From Williamsia muralis (lineage in GTDB: Bacteria > Actinomycetota > Actinomycetes > Mycobacteriales > Mycobacteriaceae), in the NCBI RefSeq assembly GCF_002735905.1, contig NZ_PEBD01000010.1, positions 62,001 through 126,000 of the forward strand: a DNA stretch of 64,000 nt. Reading direction: 5' to 3'. The position numbers and the translations under genes were made by a program. Positions 9,499-18,615 of the stretch are shown one piece after another. The notes beneath the pieces were generated by a model that was not told where the DNA came from, searched no databases, and saw only the letters and a list, made by a program, of their open reading frames with translations. Numbering within the stretch: the stretch's first letter is position 1; every line of letters starts with the position of its first letter.

Positions 9499-10281
9499 AT
9501 GACCGCCCCACCCACCGCAGTTGCGGCCCGCGCGACCGATCTGAAGAAGATCTACGGATCCGGAGACACCCAGGTGCATGCATTGGCGGGTGTCACCGCG
9601 GAGTTCGTCCGAGGTGAGTTCACGGCCATCATGGGCCCGTCCGGGTCCGGCAAGTCCACTTTGATGCACTGCCTGGCCGGACTCGACACCGCGAGCAGCG
9701 GAACGGTGAGCATCGGCGACACCAATCTGACCGACCTCTCCGACAAGCAGATGACGCTCCTTCGCCGGGACCGGATCGGCTTCGTGTTCCAGTCCTTCAA
9801 CCTGGTGCCGACCCTGACGGCCCGGGAGAACATCACGCTGCCGCTCGACATCGCCGGTCGCAAACCCGATCAGCAATGGTTCGACACCGTGATCGGGCGC
9901 CTCGGTATCGCCGATCGTCTGGGCCACCGCCCCAGCGAGCTGTCCGGTGGCCAGCAGCAGCGCGTGGCGTGTGCGCGGGCACTGGTCGGGCAACCCGAGA
10001 TCATCTTCGGCGACGAGCCCACCGGCAACCTCGACTCCAGGTCATCGGGCGAGGTGCTCAGCATTCTTCGCGCAGCGGTCGACGAGTTCGGCCAGACCGT
10101 TGTCATCGTCACCCACGACCCCCGTGCGGCGAGCTATGCCGACCGGGTGGTATTCCTCGCCGACGGCCAGATCGTGCAGGAGCTCCGCAACCCCGATGCC
10201 GACGAGATCTTCGAGTACATGAAGAACCTCGACGAGACCCCGTCGACCGGAGGCTTCTCGCGCGCTCCCAAGGAACTGTGA
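9499..10281 (+). CDS. ABC transporter ATP-binding subunit (MacB/LolD-type)
   Basis: A 260-residue nucleotide-binding subunit. Walker A is GPSGSGKST, the signature is LSGGQQQR, and Walker B is IIFGDEPTGNLD, all intact. The TGNLD after Walker B is typical of the MacB/LolD/FtsE class that works with FtsX-like permeases and does not move substrate through a channel but performs mechanical work on envelope molecules. Ribosome site AAAGG is 8 nt upstream. Its stop codon overlaps the permease start (TGATG). The substrate is not shown by the sequence. Confidence 0.93.
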   Translation: MTAPPTAVAARATDLKKIYGSGDTQVHALAGVTAEFVRGEFTAIMGPSGSGKSTLMHCLAGLDTASSGTVSIGDTNLTDLSDKQMTLLRRDRIGFVFQSFNLVPTLTARENITLPLDIAGRKPDQQWFDTVIGRLGIADRLGHRPSELSGGQQQRVACARALVGQPEIIFGDEPTGNLDSRSSGEVLSILRAAVDEFGQTVVIVTHDPRAASYADRVVFLADGQIVQELRNPDADEIFEYMKNLDETPSTGGFSRAPKEL

Positions 10282-12818
10282 TGGCATCGAATGCGATGCG
10301 CAAGGTCTCACTGAGAAACCTTGGCGCGCATAAGCTTCGCCTTGTCCTGACTGTTCTGTCGGTCGTGTTGGGTACCGCTTTTGTGGCCGGTTCGATGATC
10401 TTCACCGCGACCGTGTCAAGCGCGTTCGACGGGATCTTCGACAAGGTCGCACTCGGTGTGGACACCCAGATCTCACCGGAGGACTCCAATTCGTCGGGTG
10501 TGCCCGATTCGGTCCTCACCCAGATCGAGGACAACAAGGCCGAGCTCGGAGTGGCAAAGGTGTTGCCGCAGTACAGCGGTCCGGCCACAATCGCCAAGGC
10601 CGACGGGAAGGCATTACAGACGGGCGGCGCCCCCAGTGTGGGCAGCGCCTTCCAGTCGCCGGACCAACGGCTGTCCGACACCGAGAGCAATCTCATCGAC
10701 GGCCGTGCTCCGGCTGCCCCCAACGAGATCGCCCTCAACGATTCGTCCGCCGACGAGGCAGACCTGAAACTCGGGTCGACCACCAAGGTGGCGGTGGGCC
10801 GTGGCAGCGGGGCGCCGATGGAGGTGACGGTGGTCGGCATCCTCGACGTGCCGGGCGCCACCAGCGGATTCACCAGCATCCAGTTTCAGGAGGACACTGC
10901 CAAAGACCTGTTCACCGACGGCTCGCATTCTCAGGCGATCGACCTGCAGGCGGTGCCGGGCGTCAGCCCCGAGCAGCTGAAGGAACGAGTCGCAGGCCTG
11001 ATCGGCGACGACTACAAACTGCGCACCGGCGACCAGGTGCGTCAGGACGAGAAGGACTCGATCAACCAGTTCCTCGACGTCTTCAACTACATCCTGCTGG
11101 CGTTCGCCGCGATCGGGCTCATCGTCGGCACGTTCATCATCTACAACACCTTCTCGATGATCGTGGCGCAGCGAGTGCGAGAGTTGGCTCTGCTCAGGGC
11201 GATCGGGGCCAGCCGCAAACAGGTCACTCGTTCGGTGCTGCTCGAGGCGTTTGTCGTCGGACTGATCGGCGCGCTGGTCGGATTGGCCACCGGCATCGGG
11301 ATCGCGGCGGTGCTACGCGCCGTGACGTCCTCGACGGGATTGCCCACGGCGTCGCTGCAGGTCGGTCCGTCGGCGATCATCGCGTGTCTGTTGGTGGGCA
11401 TCGTGGTGACGATGGTCAGTGCGTATGCGCCGGCCAGGCGGGCCTCGAAGGTGTCGCCCGTGGAGGCGATGCGCGAGAGCCTCACCGATGGTCAGGCGTC
11501 ACTCAAGGTGCGCACCATCGCAGGCATCGTGCTGGCGGTCATCGCACTGGCGCTGCTGGCGATCGGTGCCTCCGGTGAGGGGTCCGGAGCTGCGAGCATC
11601 GTCGGACTCGGTGCCCTGGTGATGATCTTCGCGGTGGTGTTCGCCGCGCCTGCGTTGTCGCGTCCGGCGGTCACCGCGCTCGGTGCGGTGCTGGCCAGGC
11701 CCTTCGGCAAGATCGGTCAGCTTGCGCGTACCAACGCTGTCCGCAATCCGAGGCGTACTGCCGCAACAGCTTTTGCGTTGACACTCGGTTTGATGCTGGT
11801 GGCGGTGATCGGCACTATCGGTTCGACGTTCAAGGGCACGATCGACGATGCGATCGACACCGGACTGACGGCGAATCTGCTGGTGTCCGGCGATCAGGGA
11901 AGCGGGTTCTCGCCACTGGTGGTGGAGGCCATCGCCGAGATCGACGGAGTCGAATCGGTTGTCGGCTTCGGGGGTATCCAGGCCGAGGTCGATGGTCAGG
12001 GTGTGTTCGGGTACTCGCCCGACGGTGACATGTACTCGGTCACCCCGTACGAGATGGTCGAGGGTCCGCGAACCATCGAACCGGACGGCATGATCGTCGG
12101 CGAACGCACGTCGAAGGAGAAGGGCTGGAACGTCGGCGAGACCATCGAGTTCACCAACTACGACGGCACGGTGGTCCCGGTGAGGGTGACCGGCATCTTC
12201 AAGGACAACCCGCTGATCGATCCGTGGGCGATGGGCTCGGATGCCTACGAGAAGCTGATCCCGTCACCGCTGCGGCAAGAAGTCTTCGCCGCCATCAAGA
12301 CGGTGCCGGGAGCCAACGTGGACGAGGTGAGCGACCGGGTCGAAGATGTCACCGCCGACTACCTGACGGTGAAGATCCGGACGCCTGCCGAGTTCAAGGG
12401 TGAGCAGTCATCGCAGATCGACCAAATGCTGAGTGTCCTCTACGGAATGCTCGGGCTGGCGTTGGTGATCGCAGTCCTGGGCATCGTCAACACGCTCGCC
12501 CTGTCGGTGATCGAACGCAAACGTGAGATCGGGATGTTGCGGGCGATCGGGATGGCCCGTGCTCAACTTCGGCGGACCATCTACGTCGAGTCGCTGCTGA
12601 TCGCGATCTTCGGTGCGCTGCTCGGTGTCGTCCTGGGTGTGGCGTTCGGCTGGGCGCTGGTGCGCACCCTGAAGTACTGGGGTCTGGGTGCTCCGGTGTT
12701 GCCGTGGAGTCTGATCGTCATCACGCTGGTCGGTGCGGCCATCGTCGGCGTGCTGGCGGCCCTGTGGCCGGCCTCGCGGGCGGCGAAGACCAAACCGCTG
12801 GACGCGATCGACAACTAG
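10281..12818 (+). CDS. ABC transporter FtsX-like permease with two FtsX domains
   Basis: An 845-residue permease partnered with the preceding ATPase. Helix 1 lies at about residues 18-40, followed by a large extracytoplasmic MacB-PCD-like domain, then a first FtsX domain with three helices (residues about 270-390). Two further helices, a second extracytoplasmic domain and a second FtsX domain near the C-terminus follow, each with the ERxREIGMLRAIG-type coupling helix (VRELALLRAIG, KREIGMLRAIG). Such duplicated permeases are thought to move lipids or lipoproteins out of the membrane. The ATG at 10281 overlaps the ATPase stop. Confidence 0.92.
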   Translation: MASNAMRKVSLRNLGAHKLRLVLTVLSVVLGTAFVAGSMIFTATVSSAFDGIFDKVALGVDTQISPEDSNSSGVPDSVLTQIEDNKAELGVAKVLPQYSGPATIAKADGKALQTGGAPSVGSAFQSPDQRLSDTESNLIDGRAPAAPNEIALNDSSADEADLKLGSTTKVAVGRGSGAPMEVTVVGILDVPGATSGFTSIQFQEDTAKDLFTDGSHSQAIDLQAVPGVSPEQLKERVAGLIGDDYKLRTGDQVRQDEKDSINQFLDVFNYILLAFAAIGLIVGTFIIYNTFSMIVAQRVRELALLRAIGASRKQVTRSVLLEAFVVGLIGALVGLATGIGIAAVLRAVTSSTGLPTASLQVGPSAIIACLLVGIVVTMVSAYAPARRASKVSPVEAMRESLTDGQASLKVRTIAGIVLAVIALALLAIGASGEGSGAASIVGLGALVMIFAVVFAAPALSRPAVTALGAVLARPFGKIGQLARTNAVRNPRRTAATAFALTLGLMLVAVIGTIGSTFKGTIDDAIDTGLTANLLVSGDQGSGFSPLVVEAIAEIDGVESVVGFGGIQAEVDGQGVFGYSPDGDMYSVTPYEMVEGPRTIEPDGMIVGERTSKEKGWNVGETIEFTNYDGTVVPVRVTGIFKDNPLIDPWAMGSDAYEKLIPSPLRQEVFAAIKTVPGANVDEVSDRVEDVTADYLTVKIRTPAEFKGEQSSQIDQMLSVLYGMLGLALVIAVLGIVNTLALSVIERKREIGMLRAIGMARAQLRRTIYVESLLIAIFGALLGVVLGVAFGWALVRTLKYWGLGAPVLPWSLIVITLVGAAIVGVLAALWPASRAAKTKPLDAIDN

Positions 12819-12840
12819 CCCACGCCACTGCAGACAACAG

Positions 12841-12872
12841 AACCCCCGTGCCGATCTCGGTGCGGGGGTTTT
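12841..12872 (+). terminator. Rho-independent terminator after the FtsX permease
   Basis: Arms AACCCCCG and CGGGGGTT form an 8-bp stem with an inner CCGA/TCGG pairing, followed by TTTTG. It ends the ABC operon and faces the convergent methyltransferase gene. Confidence 0.85.
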
Positions 12873-12921
12873 GTCCGTTTTCCGGTCGGCGCGAGCGGGT
12901 AAGCGGGCCGCGCGGCTCGTC

Positions 12922-13728
12922 CTATAGCGGATTCGTCGGGTCGGCCTTACGGAGCAGGAGCACCAAGTTGGTGCCCAGTACTTCCCGGATCAGCGGCACC
13001 TTCATCACCCACCACAGCCGCCCTGGGAGATACCGGGGAAAGGCGGCCACCAGTGTCGCCTCGCTCGGCGGCACCGACCGCGCCCACCGCAGCCCATCGG
13101 CGGCGGTGACCTTGAACAACGATGTGCCGTAGAGGTTCTTGGGCCGGTGGCCGTGCTTTCTGGTGTACCAGCGGGCCGCCCGGGCACCGCCGAAGTAATG
13201 GGTCAAACCCATCTCGTGGCCGCCGAACGGCCCGTACCAGAGGGTGTAGCTGAGCAGGACCAGGCCGCCGGGACGAGTGACGCGCAGCATCTCGCGGGCC
13301 ATGGACCAGGGCTCGGCGACGTGTTCGGCGACATTTGACGAGTAGCAGATGTCCACCACGGCATCAGCGATCGGCAGTGCGGTGCCCGACCCGCGGACAC
13401 CGGCCTGCTGGGGGAGACCGGCGGCATGCATCTCGTCAGGGTCCGGTTCGACCGACACATAGTGGGCTCCGCGGCGCCGGAACACCTCGGCGAAGTAGCC
13501 GGGGCCGCCTCCCACATCGAGGACAACCTTGCCGTCGAGGCCGGCCGGGCCGCCGGGGTCGAGGCCCGTGACGCCGCGGTGCAGTGCCTCGATCAACTCC
13601 ACCGAGTCATCGGCGAGAGCGCCGTAGAAGCGGTCGGGGTCGGACTGCTCGTACCGGAAGTGGTTCAGCAAGGTGGCCGAACGGACCACCGTGGCGCGCT
13701 GACGGGCACGGCGGGTGGTGTCTTTCAC
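12922..13728 (-). CDS. Class I SAM-dependent methyltransferase (Rv0224c-like)
   Basis: A 268-residue methyltransferase. Motif I is VVLDVGGGPGYFAEVF, followed by an acidic SVEPDPDE at the end of strand 2 and the motif IV-like DICYSSNVAEHV. The target is unknown. The gene diverges from the glycosyltransferase at 13786, with only 57 bp between the starts, so the two share a promoter region. The same divergent pair is found as Rv0224c/Rv0225. The family location next to envelope genes suggests a glycan or lipid substrate, which is inference. Confidence 0.85.
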   Translation of the reverse strand: MKDTTRRARQRATVVRSATLLNHFRYEQSDPDRFYGALADDSVELIEALHRGVTGLDPGGPAGLDGKVVLDVGGGPGYFAEVFRRRGAHYVSVEPDPDEMHAAGLPQQAGVRGSGTALPIADAVVDICYSSNVAEHVAEPWSMAREMLRVTRPGGLVLLSYTLWYGPFGGHEMGLTHYFGGARAARWYTRKHGHRPKNLYGTSLFKVTAADGLRWARSVPPSEATLVAAFPRYLPGRLWWVMKVPLIREVLGTNLVLLLRKADPTNPL

Positions 13729-13785
13729 CAGCGAAACGATACGGGTCGGACGTCGAGGGAGATCCGGCCGCTACCCTGGCCAACA

Positions 13786-14979
13786 GTGAAAAACGAACAA
13801 CCTGACAACGTCGCCAACGGTGATCCCACCGCGCCCGTCCGCGAGGTGCTGTTGCTGTGCTGGCGCGACTCCGACCACCCGCAGGGTGGCGGCAGCGAAC
13901 GCTACCTCGAGCGTATCGGGGCCGAACTGGTCCGCGACGGCGTGCGCGTGACCCTGCGGACGGCCGGCTACCCGGGTGCGGCGCCCACGGAGATCCGTGA
14001 CGGCATCCAGGTCTCGCGCGGCGGTGGCCGGCTCAGCGTGTACCCACGGGCGCTTGCGGCGATCGTCGCCGGCCGGGTCGGTCGTGGACCGATGGCCGGG
14101 CTCGATCCCGACGTGGTGATCGACACCCAGAACGGCATCCCCTTCTTCGCCCGCTGGGTGATGCGCGCGCCGGTGGTGGTTCTGGTGCACCACTGCCATC
14201 GCCGCCAATGGCCGGTCGCCGGCGCCGCGATGGGTCGGATCGGATGGTTCATCGAATCCCGCCTGTCACCGTGGGTGCATCGGGATTCGCAGTACCTGAC
14301 CGTGTCGTTGCCGTCGGCCGAGGATCTCGTCTCGCTCGGTGTGGACGCCGGGCGGGTGTCGGTGGTGCGCGCAGGCACCGACCCGTCACCTCACGTCGAT
14401 GTCGAACCGGATCCTCGCCGGCTGGTGGTCCTCTCGCGTCTGGTGCCGCACAAGCAGATCGAACACGCGCTCGAGGTGATGGCCCGGCTGGCGTCCACCC
14501 ATCCGGATGTGACGTTGGACGTGGTGGGCGACGGCTGGTGGTCGACCCGTCTTCGTGAGCGCGCGACCGAACTCGGTGTCGACCGGCGCGTGGTTTTTCA
14601 CGGGCATGTGAGCGAATCCGACAAGCACCGCATCCTTGCCGGGTCGGCGCTGCATCTGATGCCGTCGCAGACCGAGGGGTGGGGACTTGCCGTTGTCGAG
14701 GCCGCCGGGCACGGCGTACCGACCATCGGGTATCGATCGTCTCGAGGGCTCACCGACTCCGTCGTCGACGGCGTGACCGGACTGCTCGTCGACGACCTCG
14801 ACGAGTTGATCTCGGCCACAGCGGAATTACTCGATGAGCCGGCGCGATGCCGCGAACTCGGCGAGAAGGCGCGAGAACGGGCCGGTGACTATTCGTGGTC
14901 GGCGGCGGCTGCCCGGGTGAAATACGTCCTGGCTGAGACGGTCTCAGGGCGACGTGTGTCGGGCCTCGTCAGAGATTGA
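13786..14979 (+). CDS. GT4-family glycosyltransferase (Rv0225-like)
   Basis: A 397-residue GT-B glycosyltransferase. The N-terminal domain has the HPQGGGSERYLE loop. The C-terminal GT4 domain has LSRLVPHKQIEHALE, VVGDGWW, VFHGHVSE and the nucleotide-sugar binding segment PSQTEGWGLAVVEAAGHGVP (the E-x7-E pattern). The start is GTG 13786 beside the GACCCTGGC gap; longer in-frame starts run into the divergent methyltransferase and are rejected. Its last 11 bp overlap the convergent NTF2-like gene. It presumably transfers a sugar from a nucleotide donor at the cytosolic face in envelope glycan synthesis. Confidence 0.88.
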   Translation: MKNEQPDNVANGDPTAPVREVLLLCWRDSDHPQGGGSERYLERIGAELVRDGVRVTLRTAGYPGAAPTEIRDGIQVSRGGGRLSVYPRALAAIVAGRVGRGPMAGLDPDVVIDTQNGIPFFARWVMRAPVVVLVHHCHRRQWPVAGAAMGRIGWFIESRLSPWVHRDSQYLTVSLPSAEDLVSLGVDAGRVSVVRAGTDPSPHVDVEPDPRRLVVLSRLVPHKQIEHALEVMARLASTHPDVTLDVVGDGWWSTRLRERATELGVDRRVVFHGHVSESDKHRILAGSALHLMPSQTEGWGLAVVEAAGHGVPTIGYRSSRGLTDSVVDGVTGLLVDDLDELISATAELLDEPARCRELGEKARERAGDYSWSAAAARVKYVLAETVSGRRVSGLVRD

Positions 14980-15436
14980 GTGCCGCACCGGGTTTCACCT
15001 TGAAACTCGGCAGGTCTTCGAGTGACACCGTGGCCTCGTAGGTGCGGTCGTAGCCGGTCGCGCTGATCTTCCATCCGTCTGCCGTCCGGATGTAGCGGTC
15101 GTTGTAGAACGCCGCTCCGAAGAGCATGAAGTTGAAGTCCGCGACGATGACCCGGTCCTGCAGGTACCACCGGCCCGTGGCCTCGTCGCCGTCGACGGTG
15201 ATCTCCGGGTGGTCGACTCGATGCTCGGTCAGCACCGCTGCCCCGAGTGACGACTTCATGAAGTCGACGAGTTCGGCTCGGGTGGTGAACGACAGGCTGT
15301 CGCCGTAGTCGCCGGTGACGTCTTCGGCCAGGGTGGTCTCGAACTCCTCCCACGCCTTGGTGTCCAAGGCACGGAGATACCGGTATTTGACCTGTTTGAT
15401 CGCTTCGATCTGTGTGAAGGTTTCGAGCTCGTCCAC
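14969..15436 (-). CDS. SnoaL/NTF2-like protein
   Basis: A 155-residue cone-fold protein. The pattern of an N-terminal helix (IEAIKQVKYRYLRALD) followed by ADDVTG-like and RWYLQDRVI strands, with conserved His and Asp around a pocket, is typical of the nuclear transport factor 2 / SnoaL family. Members include isomerases, dehydratases and ligand-binding proteins; the exact activity cannot be read here. It is 3 bp downstream of the membrane protein gene at 15440 on the same strand, so the two are likely co-transcribed. Confidence 0.75.
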   Translation of the reverse strand: MDELETFTQIEAIKQVKYRYLRALDTKAWEEFETTLAEDVTGDYGDSLSFTTRAELVDFMKSSLGAAVLTEHRVDHPEITVDGDEATGRWYLQDRVIVADFNFMLFGAAFYNDRYIRTADGWKISATGYDRTYEATVSLEDLPSFKVKPGAALNL

Positions 15437-15439
15437 TGC

Positions 15440-17161
15440 CTAGAGCCTCTTTCGGTGCGCCGTTCGGTGGGGCCATTTCAGCACAGCTGCGAGTAATCCA
15501 TTGGCGATTAGCACAATCCACACCAGATGGACAACCCACACTGCGCCCCGCTCGAGTGATGAGGGCCCGCCGATTGCACTGTGCAAACGATCGACGTCCA
15601 CCCGATAGACGCGCAGATCGGCACCGTCGAACGCGAGGTCGAGTTGGGCCAGGGTGCGCGGCGCCGCGTTGATCGCCGAATCGCCCTCGACGAGAACCCA
15701 TCCGACTCCCAGTGCTGCGAGCGCCTGCGGTGACGATCCGGCGAGGAGTGCTTCCTCGGCGCGGGTGGCCCGTGAATCGGGTCGGTCGACACTGCGGCCG
15801 TCGACGATCAGCTCACCCGATTGCAGGACGTCGGCACGCAGGAGTCTCGGGGCCGGATCCAGGGACACTGAATCGGCAAAGGCGTACCGGCGGTTGGTCC
15901 CCACCGGGAGCACAAGCACATCGCCATGTCCGGACGTGATGGTGTCGGCAACGGCGCGCCAGTCGCCGGGGTAGCGGATCGGGGTGAGCGAGTTGCCCAC
16001 ACCCCACGCGAGGTCGGGCAGTGGGGCGACGATCAGCGCGGAGGCGACGACGGCGGCAAACCCCTTGGGCACGTGTCGGCCGGCCGATTGGACGGCTGAC
16101 GCGGCAGCCAGCGCGTATGCCGGAACCGCGAGGGCGATCCATTTCTGGGTGTCGCGCAGCAGGCCGGTGCCGGGCACCGTATCGACCAGCCATTCCAGGA
16201 TCGCCATGCCGAACGGCGTGGCCGCGAGGGTGACCAGGACAACCGAACCGACCGCAAGGCCGCACGCTGCCCTGATCACCGGGTTGCGACGGCGGTGCCA
16301 TAGTCCCGGGAGCCCGGCGAGGACAACAACCAGCAAGGCGACGGTGGCCACCAGCGCCCACGGCGAGGTCCGGCTCTCGGGTACGGCGTCGGCGTTCCAC
16401 ACGCCACCGAGGCCCAGCAGCGAACCGGCCGTTCCGAGCCACGGCTCCGCACGGGCCGCGAACAGCGCGACGGATCCGGGATCAGCCGTACCGGTGCCCG
16501 CACCCAGGAACGATGCGGTCAGCCACGGGAGGGACGACGCCGCCCAGAGCACGGACGCGGTCAGCGCCATCCGCCAGTCGCGCCGGGCAAGCGCCGGGAT
16601 GACCAGACCGGCGAGCAGCGCAAGTCCGGCGAGCAGCGAACCGGTCGGCGTGATCCCGGCGACGGCGAGCCAGCCCGTCAGCACCGACCAGCGAGCCCAG
16701 CCGCCACCGCGGCGGACGTCGACCGCGGCGATCAGGATCCATCCGAGCGCTGCGTAGCCGACGAGAAGACTCCACTGGCCCTGCAGAAGGCGTTCGGCCA
16801 CATAGGGATTCCAGACGGCGATGACCGTGGCCGCCAGCATGCCCGGCGCCCCCGCTGCGGGCAGGACGCGCCGAGCCAGTCGGCCGTACCCGACGCCGGC
16901 CAGCACGATGGCCGCGAAAGTCAGTGCCTTGACCACGATTCCACCGTCGATCACGCCGGAGGCGATGGCGATCAGCCAGTCCTGCGGCACGGCCCGCGGC
17001 GCAGAATCGGACAAGCCGAGTGCCGAGTCGGTGACGAAGGAGCGGGGAGTGCTGACCATGTCACGGATCAGCAGGTATCCCGGACCGAAGGCGGGCCCGA
17101 GGATCGCCATCGAGAGGGCGATGCTGGTCAGCCACAGGCTGAGCCAATGCCTGCGGGTCAT
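15440..17161 (-). CDS. Multi-spanning membrane protein (Rv0226c-like)
   Basis: A 573-residue integral membrane protein with about 11-13 hydrophobic helices beginning at residue 8, a luminal-looking loop rich in Asp and Arg between about residues 400 and 520 and a final helix near the C-terminus. The size and neighbours match Rv0226c (576 residues). The overall plan resembles GT-C glycosyltransferase-like membrane proteins, but I see no firm catalytic motif. A role in envelope glycan assembly is inferred from the adjacent GT4 and from the block conserved in Mycobacteriales. Confidence 0.75.
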   Translation of the reverse strand: MTRRHWLSLWLTSIALSMAILGPAFGPGYLLIRDMVSTPRSFVTDSALGLSDSAPRAVPQDWLIAIASGVIDGGIVVKALTFAAIVLAGVGYGRLARRVLPAAGAPGMLAATVIAVWNPYVAERLLQGQWSLLVGYAALGWILIAAVDVRRGGGWARWSVLTGWLAVAGITPTGSLLAGLALLAGLVIPALARRDWRMALTASVLWAASSLPWLTASFLGAGTGTADPGSVALFAARAEPWLGTAGSLLGLGGVWNADAVPESRTSPWALVATVALLVVVLAGLPGLWHRRRNPVIRAACGLAVGSVVLVTLAATPFGMAILEWLVDTVPGTGLLRDTQKWIALAVPAYALAAASAVQSAGRHVPKGFAAVVASALIVAPLPDLAWGVGNSLTPIRYPGDWRAVADTITSGHGDVLVLPVGTNRRYAFADSVSLDPAPRLLRADVLQSGELIVDGRSVDRPDSRATRAEEALLAGSSPQALAALGVGWVLVEGDSAINAAPRTLAQLDLAFDGADLRVYRVDVDRLHSAIGGPSSLERGAVWVVHLVWIVLIANGLLAAVLKWPHRTAHRKRL

Positions 17162-17180
17162 GCATGGACCCTAACAAGCG

Positions 17181-18569
17181 CTATCGGAACACCCTCGCCA
17201 GTCGCGAAACGGCCTCACCGATGACCGGTACGGGCGTCTCCCCGAAGGTCAGGCGCAGGTGAGAGTGGTCGGATTCGGCAGGGAACCACGGCGTTCCCTC
17301 GCCGACCATGACGCCCTCGGCGTGAGCGGCCGCCGCCACGTCGCGATCGTCGAGTCCGTCTGGGAGTCGCACCCACAGGTGCATACCGCCACGGGGCACC
17401 GCAGCGACCTCGATCTGTGGGATCAGCCGCCCCAGCGACCCCAGAAGCGCGTCCCTGCGCTCTCCGAGTGCCCGGCGCACCTGCCGGTTGTGCCGGGGCC
17501 ACGCGGGGGAGTTGAGGAACTCGACGGCGGCCTCCTGGACGGGGCCGGCCACGTAGAAGTCGTCGAGCATCTTGGCCGCCCGCAGCCGCGCCAATGCGGG
17601 TCCCCGAGCGCACAGGGCGGCGACCCGCATCCCGGGCCCGACGGGCTTGGTGAGCGAACGGATGTGCACCACATGGCCATTGGGATCCTGTGCCGTCAAC
17701 GGCGGGGGCGGGTCACCGTCGATGCCGAGGTACCGCGCGTAATCGTCCTCGATCACGAACAACGAATGCTGTTCGGCCAGTTCGATGATCTGCCTGCGGC
17801 GTTCCCCGGCCAGCGTCACACCGCTCGGATTGGCGAACGCCGGCTGCACCACGAGCAGTCGGCTGCCGGTGCGGCTGATCGCATCGGCCAGCAGGTCGGT
17901 GCGGATTCCTTTGGAGTCCATGGGCACGGGAATGACCTCGGCGCCATGACTGCGCACGATGGCGATGAGCCCCGTGTACGTGGGGCTCTCGACGATCACG
18001 GATTCTCCTGGCCGGATCAGCGCGCGGACCGCCACCGACAGCGCGGTCTGTCCGCCGGCGGTCACGATCACCTCCGACGCGTGGATGCCGTCGATCTCGG
18101 ATGCGAACCAGCGGCGCAGTTCCGGACTGCCCTCGATGGGGTAGCGGCCCCAGCTCCGAGAACGTTTGATCGCCCGGGTCATGGCGGCGTCGAGGGCGGC
18201 GTGAGGCAGCAGTTCGTCGTCGAGATATCCGCCCTTGAGCCGGACGACCTCGGACCCGGGGACACGCCACAGGTCGAGCGTGCGGGAGAGCTCGGGCGGC
18301 ATCCGGGCGCCCAGTACCGATTCCTGCCACGAGGTGTCGGCCGGCGAGCGCGGTGGCGCCGCGGCTGCGACAAAGGATCCGGCACCTGGTCTGACGTCGA
18401 CGAGACCTTCGGTGGCGAGATCGCGCAGAACCCGCTGCACGGAGTTCGGCGAGACGCGGTGCTGCTCCTGCAGCGACCGTACCGACGGCAGTCGGGTACC
18501 CGGAGTGCTCTGAGTGATCAGGGCACGCAGACTTTCGGTGAGGACCGATACTCCGCTATCGTTGTACAT
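17181..18569 (-). CDS. MocR-type regulator (GntR HTH fused to PLP aminotransferase fold)
   Basis: A 462-residue protein with a GntR winged helix at residues about 10-70 (LPSVRSLQEQHRVSPNSVQRVLRDLATEGLV) and an aminotransferase class I fold after it. The PLP lysine is in the segment RSLTKPVGPGMRV. Such MocR proteins sense amines or PLP adducts and often control the divergent gene. Here the divergent gene is an EamA exporter whose ATG overlaps this ATG in the tetranucleotide CATG at 18567-18570. The ATG start leaves no ribosome site, so a leaderless transcript is likely. Confidence 0.88.
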   Translation of the reverse strand: MYNDSGVSVLTESLRALITQSTPGTRLPSVRSLQEQHRVSPNSVQRVLRDLATEGLVDVRPGAGSFVAAAAPPRSPADTSWQESVLGARMPPELSRTLDLWRVPGSEVVRLKGGYLDDELLPHAALDAAMTRAIKRSRSWGRYPIEGSPELRRWFASEIDGIHASEVIVTAGGQTALSVAVRALIRPGESVIVESPTYTGLIAIVRSHGAEVIPVPMDSKGIRTDLLADAISRTGSRLLVVQPAFANPSGVTLAGERRRQIIELAEQHSLFVIEDDYARYLGIDGDPPPPLTAQDPNGHVVHIRSLTKPVGPGMRVAALCARGPALARLRAAKMLDDFYVAGPVQEAAVEFLNSPAWPRHNRQVRRALGERRDALLGSLGRLIPQIEVAAVPRGGMHLWVRLPDGLDDRDVAAAAHAEGVMVGEGTPWFPAESDHSHLRLTFGETPVPVIGEAVSRLARVFR

Positions 18570-18615
18570 GAAGATAGACGATAACAGTTCGCGATTTTCG
18601 GCGATAGCAGATAAC
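18555..18615. promoter_or_regulatory. Putative MocR operator with repeated GATAG..GATAAC elements
   Basis: Two direct repeats, GATAGACGATAAC (18573-18585) and GATAGCAGATAAC (18603-18615), start 30 bp apart, about three helical turns. An inverted CGATAGC element lies at 18555-18561. MocR regulators typically bind such direct plus inverted repeats between divergent genes. Unusually the repeats fall inside the start of the EamA gene. Confidence 0.55.

Noticed and set aside
9876-10281. N-terminal extension of the FtsX permease frame into the ATPase gene
   Set aside because: The extra residues are a shadow of the ATPase in another frame; the permease starts at the TGATG overlap.
17259-18584. 441-codon plus-strand frame opposite the MocR gene
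   Set aside because: No recognisable domain, no ribosome site, and composition of an antisense shadow.
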